Source of the DNA: Cylicocyclus nassatus
Taxonomy: Eukaryota > Nematoda > Chromadorea > Rhabditida > Strongylidae
Reading direction: 5' to 3'
Assembly (NCBI GenBank): GCA_958299035.1
Contig: CATQJL010000001.1
Location: 46,377,870-46,441,869 of the forward strand
DNA length: 64,000 nucleotides
Positions 59,270 to 64,000 of this stretch are shown piece by piece. A model generated the notes under the pieces. That model was given only the letters and a program-made list of their open reading frames with translations, did not search any database and was not told the DNA's origin. The position numbers and the translations under genes are program-made. The stretch's first letter is position 1; every line of letters starts with the position of its first letter.

Positions 59270-60851
59270 ATAAGTTTGCCAGTTCTGGAAGCTTTGGCGT
59301 CGGAGAGTCTGACCTCTACCGTGACAAACGACACATTTTCCCCCTATCATGGATTGTTTGAAACGACTGCATTTCTTCTCCTTTTGTCAGCGTTTGACTC
59401 CCATCCAAGCACAGCTACGATGGTCTTTTTTTCAAGGGTGGACGAAACGATGCCGGAAGAGCGCGTCAAAGGAAATTGCTCAGTGGAAGGGCAAACTACC
59501 GCGTCCACCATCCTCCGATAAACCGGAGAGTATTTCTCGCTTTCGAAGCGATCATTTGCGAATAAATTGAGTAGTGGCTTAGGTAGGAGGGCCATTGTCT
59601 TTCATCGTCTCACCATCCTCAAATTAGGACGGATGGCGTCTCTATCAGGCACAAGTACTATCACTCTAAATTGACTAGACTGCTTGTAAGCTTAAGCCAT
59701 AGTCATAGTTACTTGCCCCAATGGTGTATATAGTGCAATGATCTTGGCGAGTCCTAATCACTAGAATGACGGCTTTATAGCGGGTATATGTCAAGATGAA
59801 CGATAGCTGGTACCAGTGGCGCGCGGGGTCATGAATTGGCAATAACGTGTTCGCTCGAAGCTCCGCCCCACTGCGGTGGACGAGTTTCTCGGACGATACC
59901 ATCAAGTAAAAATAACTTTTGATAGCGAGATATAAGCTTGTTGCAAGCTGGGGTGAAGCTTGACTATTTGCAGAACCTTGTTTTGATTTTTTGTTTCTTT
60001 TTTTGGCAATCAATAAACAGCTGATGTGTTGGTCGTGAAACTCGAGATATTTGCTAATTTACCTATAAATGACCGAGTGACTCCTGGATATCTAACTTTG
60101 AAGTGTGAAATCTATCTAGAACACCTCAGGCATGATTGTTCGAGTGACCTCACATCTTACGACTAGTTCACACGCAATTTCAATTGAGTTACAGATCGAT
60201 TTGTATTTAGGATAGCAGTTTTTGGAAGAAAATAAAAGAATTTTTGTTTGATTAAGGTTTTAGAACTTATTTTACCGATGAAAGAGATAATGGTGTTGGT
60301 CATTTCAGCAATAATAATAGCATTTCTCGATAAGCTGACTTCTTTTTGAACTAAACTTGAGAGTGGACAACACAGCATATTTAATATGGTAACAGATGTG
60401 AATAGAGAAAAACACTTTTCCAAGCATTTTCGAAACAATTTCCTCATACCTGCAGTGAAAAATCATTTTGGACAAGCCTACTAGGAACAAATTATTGAAA
60501 TACATTGGATCTATGAATGGATCTATGGATCACAATCTATGAAAAATTGTTCCTAGGCTAAAGAACGTATAATATGAGAGGCTTTTGAAAAAATGGGTCC
60601 GGATAACGGAATAGTACCGAAAAATGATCTGAAAACTGATCTGCAATTTAACTGAAATTATGAAATCTGTTGTTATTCAAATTGCAAATAACTGAACAAG
60701 CATGAACGAAGTATTAGAGAGTTTTCCAATAGCTGCAACCATTTCTTGGCTAACTAACAAGGGGGCGGAGCGATCAGCGCACCGCGTACGGTATCCAGCT
60801 GGCGGCTGGTACATGCTATCGTTCATCTTGACCGCCACCCCTTTATAGCTA
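59270..60851. other. Intergenic stretch
   Basis: Overlapping open frames on both strands at 59240-59595 have no recognised motif. Segments near 59790-59890 and 60765-60835 share GAACGATAGC and GGGGCGGAGC-type words in inverse orientation, hinting at another inverted-repeat element of about 1 kb. Confidence 0.3.
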
Positions 60852-61115
60852 CCCTAACATCTCACAAATAAGTTCTCTCATCGGATAAGTTCGCCTTCCG
60901 ATAAGTGCTTTTTTGACTCAGATTAGGCCCGCCTTCAGATAAGTCCGTTTTCTTTCCATTATAACTATCCTGAAATCTTGTCAGATAAGTCCGGACTTAT
61001 CTGTGAACGGGCTTGTCTGATGGGAGGACTTACCTGCAAGATTCTTGGCGGTGTAAAGGTGCATTTTCATCGCTTTTCTTGTCAAAAAAGTGGACTTATT
61101 TGTTAGATTTTAGGG
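60852..61115. mobile_element. MITE with CCCTAA termini
   Basis: 264 bases between TA dinucleotides, ends CCCTAACATCTCACAAATAA and TTATTTGTTAGATTTTAGGG. It shares ATAAGTCCG blocks with the MITE at 14127, so they are one family. Confidence 0.8.
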
Positions 61116-61533
61116 TAATTTGACAATACAGTTCCTCAACATACAAACCTGTGCCCTCCTTTCTGTGACGTCGTTCAACGATGAGGAGACTAGCTTTACA
61201 CGTTCTCCACGCGGATGACTGAAATTAGTCTGCTACACTGCTAATGTAATTCACTCGGCCAAAACCAAATTCTTTTCTCTGATTGTCACAGGTCTTTACC
61301 GATTTTGCTCACTTGGATGGCTATATGTACTTCCATTTCCCGACTGTTTAAAAACTGTTAAGCTTATATTTACACAGTTCCCAATATAGCAACGACGACA
61401 ATGCATGCCTCATTGTTGGTTATGATTGCCCGAAAAAACTTCGTTGTGTCTACACTAACTGGTTCATCAGCATTCGGTTCATGGGAATATATTTATCGTG
61501 TTCTCAGTCGTCAAAACACTTACTTAGATACTT

Positions 61534-62000
61534 ATAAGGGAAGCTACCTAACTTAGCTTGGCCTTTTGGCAAGGGACATATATATATATTTTGAATCAGC
61601 TTCAAACGCTGATTCCAAATATGCTAATCTAGCCGCCGAGCACCATTCCGAAGCGAGTTATGGGCTTTTTCCCGCGCAAAATTGATATATTACTGAATAT
61701 GGGAAGACCGCCTGTCGATTATTATCTGCAAGAAGAAAGTGCTGAGGTATCAAAATAACACAATTCCAATCTTTTCTCAATAAAAAGAGACTTAAGCAAG
61801 TGTATTAGCACTTGAATGACGATGCCGTGATGCTAATTCGATGAGTATGTCATTTTTGCGCGGAAAAAACTCAAAACTCGCTTCGGAATGGTGCGGGGCA
61901 GCTAGATTAGCATATTTGGAATCAGCATTTGAAGGTTGGTCCAAAATATATATGTTCCCTGCCAAAAGGCCGAGCTAAGTTAGGTAGCTTTCCTTGTTAG
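61534..62000. mobile_element. Palindromic MITE, AAGGGAAGCTA family
   Basis: Left arm AAGGGAAGCTACCTAACTTA and right arm ending TAAGTTAGGTAGCTTTCCTTGTTAG are inverse. Inside, GCTTCGGAATGGTGC and its inverse lie in the arms. A diverged half copy follows at 62160-62366. Confidence 0.8.
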
Positions 62001-62159
62001 ATGGCTCGGCTTCACGTGATGTGAGGGACCCAGCACAAAAATGTCTATTTCTCCCTGTCCCTCGCTTCAAACGTCCAGTCTTCTGTGATGTCGGTGGCTG
62101 CGTCCATGAGTTCAAAATGCGAGCGTGGTCAGCTAATTTGTGTTATTTTGTATCTCAGC

Positions 62160-62366
62160 ACCTTCCTCTTGCAGATATCAACCTACAGGCGGTCTTCCCA
62201 TATTCAGTAATATACCAATTTTGCGCAGGAAAAAGCCCATCATACTCGCTTCGGAATGGTGCTTGGCAGCTGAGGATAGCATATTTAGAATCAGAGTTTT
62301 AAATTGATTTAGAATATATATTCGTTGTGAAAAGATAGAACGAAGTTGGATAGCTTCCCTTGTTAG
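62160..62366. mobile_element. Half copy of the AAGGGAAGCTA MITE
   Basis: CTCGCTTCGGAATGGTGCTT and the end GATAGCTTCCCTTGTTAG match one arm of the preceding MITE. The opposite arm is absent. Confidence 0.6.
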
Positions 62367-62663
62367 AATTACCATCGATTCACTGTAGATGACGATCTGC
62401 TTAATTTTAGCTGAAAATTTTCAGCTTTTTCGTGGAAGGCATTTTCCCATAAGGCGGACAACTGGAAATGCACGTCGTCGTCAACGTGTTAAAAACTCCA
62501 GATTATAAGCAGTTTATAATTTTTTTAGCGTGTGCATAGGAACGATAGATTAGCATGCTTGCGCGTTTCAAAAATATTTAATCACTAGGATCCTTCCTGT
62601 ACAGGTAAGCTTCAGTTTATCCATACTAGGCAAAAACTGTCCGAATCATTTCCGATTCTATAG

Positions 62664-63091
62664 ATGCTAGCGAAAATGCTATTTCTTCCTATGTCCTCTT
62701 GTCTGTTTCTTTTACCCGTTCATCCTTTCGTGTCACAGGAAGTCACTAACAGATCCCCCTCCTATTTACAGTATCAGCGCTGGACGCATTCGTGCACAGT
62801 GTCCCCAGCAACCGGACGACGGACGGAAGTATCTAACCGAGCGGTGGCTGGTTGCAGCCACTGATCGGGGTCGCCCGATCGATGATAGTGATAATGCGAA
62901 TTGTCTCGAATCGGGCACACATGCACGCTCTCGTCCACGCGCGCACGCAGTGTAACGTGCGCGCTGCCCGCCGCACTCTTCACGCGTCCGCTCGTCATCG
63001 CGGCGCATGCCTTGCGGCAATTGGCATTCTTCCAATGATGCGCCGCGACAATCATGATGAAAGACATAGTCCGGATGACGACTACTCTTGA
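62664..63091. other. GC-rich segment with coding potential, unrecognised
   Basis: This segment is much richer in GC and CpG than its surroundings. A plus frame at 62664-62864 opens with a signal-peptide-like MLAKMLFLPMSSCLFLLPVH. Another plus frame after a CTATTTACAG acceptor reads AQCPQQPDDGRKYLTERWLV. A 117-residue minus frame (62774-63127) is also open. Only one, if any, is real; I recognise none. Confidence 0.3.
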
Positions 63092-63356
63092 GGTCCGCTT
63101 AAAAGCTGTCACTTTCGTGACATTCACAACGTCAATATCCAGTACTAATGTAAAAAATATCTAGAATTCTGCTTTGAAAGTGGTTTCGCGAGAGGCAAGT
63201 GAAAGTTAAATCAAATTTTCCAAAAAGATTTTCTGTGCATGTACTCTATGAAAAGAATGCGAAAAATTTCATGATCATGTCCACGCGTAAGGGTTCATTC
63301 CTAAACTGCAATTATTCCAACCAGGGGGCAGAGTATGTACATCAATCTCCCGTTCG

Positions 63357-64000
63357 GGTAAGTGTTCCCGTACGGGTGTAACCCAGCCAGACGCGAGGGC
63401 GCCAACGCCCATGATGCGCGAAAGTGGGCGCCTAATGTGCGAGAGCCCGCTCAGGCAGAATCGGGTCTGCAACGCCTGGTTACCTACCCTTCTCGCTTGA
63501 CTATCCCTGTGTGGAATAAGCGTCTCTTTGGCCGAAAAACGCTAGTGAATCGAACGATTTATTCAATAGTCTACGATTACGATTTAATAATTGTTATGTT
63601 GCAAGAGATTCGTCTGATGAGATTTGACTTAATTGAATCTTGCGATTTACAAGAGTTTCAGAGCCCGATCGCTCCATTCCGGGCTTTGACTCACTTGTAA
63701 ATCTCAAGATTAAATCAAATCAAATTTCAAATTAGACAAATTTTTTGTAACATAACAATTATCAAATTTCACTTGTTAACTAGTTGGTAACATTCAGTTT
63801 GCTAACGTTTTCGACCACTTAATCAAAGAGGGCTTTATTGCACCCAATTTCTTGTCAAGCGAGATCGGGTAGGTGACCACATTGCAGACCTACCCGATTC
63901 TGCCTGACTGAGTTCTTGCGCAGTCAGGCGCCCACGTTCGCGCATTATGGACCTTGGCCTTGCGTCTGACTGAATTACGACTTATACAGGAACACTCACC
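63357..64000. mobile_element. Long inverted-repeat element cut by the window edge
   Basis: The left arm 63357-63505 (with GTGGGCGCCT and CAGGCAGAATCGGGT) is matched by an inverse right arm from about 63855 to 64000. A nested palindrome around 63610-63725 has GATTTGACTTAATTGAATCT facing its approximate inverse. The right end may extend past the window. Confidence 0.6.

Noticed and set aside
61994..62302. 102-residue plus frame
   Set aside because: It lies across two MITE copies and follows their repeat sequence.
1..64000. CRISPR arrays, bacterial operons, rRNA and tRNA genes
   Set aside because: None seen on reading both strands by eye; the spaced repeats are eukaryotic minisatellites and MITEs. 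A tRNA scan was not possible here.

Overview
This is a eukaryotic window that reads as a nematode genome. Every gene I could rebuild is split by many short introns (often 45-60 bases) with TTTCAG-type acceptors. Several start codons sit directly behind such an acceptor, as in spliced-leader trans-splicing. The best matches are animal proteins, and the tandem cathepsin B genes carry a motif reported for blood-feeding worms. A parasitic clade V (strongylid-like) nematode is my best guess; the species is not recognised. A 23-base run of N shows it is a draft scaffold. Exon models were built by hand by joining splice sites in phase.

Layout. 55-1634 (-): the 5' part of the splicing factor PLRG1, running off the left edge. 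1939-8826 (+): BUD13, another spliceosome factor, divergent from PLRG1 across about 300 bases. 8578-19760: a tandem segmental duplication. Each unit carries the last exon of BUD13 and a complete 12-exon cathepsin B gene (10929-13400 and 16885-19393). 19780-24445 (-): mitochondrial-type D-lactate dehydrogenase (LDHD), with a Penelope-like retroelement relic in one intron and its first exons not found. 24593-28541: a nest of DNA transposons and an AT-rich CGAATA-type element. 30364-30747 (-): a possible HSP20-like open frame. 32323-40584 (-): YIPF5 followed by PIH1D1, spaced like a two-gene nematode operon; a Mutator-like element lies in a YIPF5 intron. 41215-42364: a large foldback repeat. 43384-50755 (-): a Ty3/Gypsy element with LTRs that read identical, a target-site duplication and a decayed pol. 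52419-53271: a hAT-like element with an 8-bp duplication. 56726-59058 (+): a Cys-rich membrane protein resembling the CPG4 family. 59270-64000: MITEs and a long-terminal-inverted-repeat element cut by the right edge.

How parts relate. PLRG1 and BUD13 belong to successive spliceosome assemblies (Prp19-associated and RES complexes), so a shared promoter is plausible. The two cathepsin B copies keep all catalytic residues but differ at a key occluding-loop histidine, suggesting divergence after duplication. YIPF5 (early secretory pathway) and PIH1D1 (R2TP chaperone) are probably co-transcribed. About half of the window is transposon-derived. One duplicated unit records two later transposon insertions against an almost intact empty site in the other unit.
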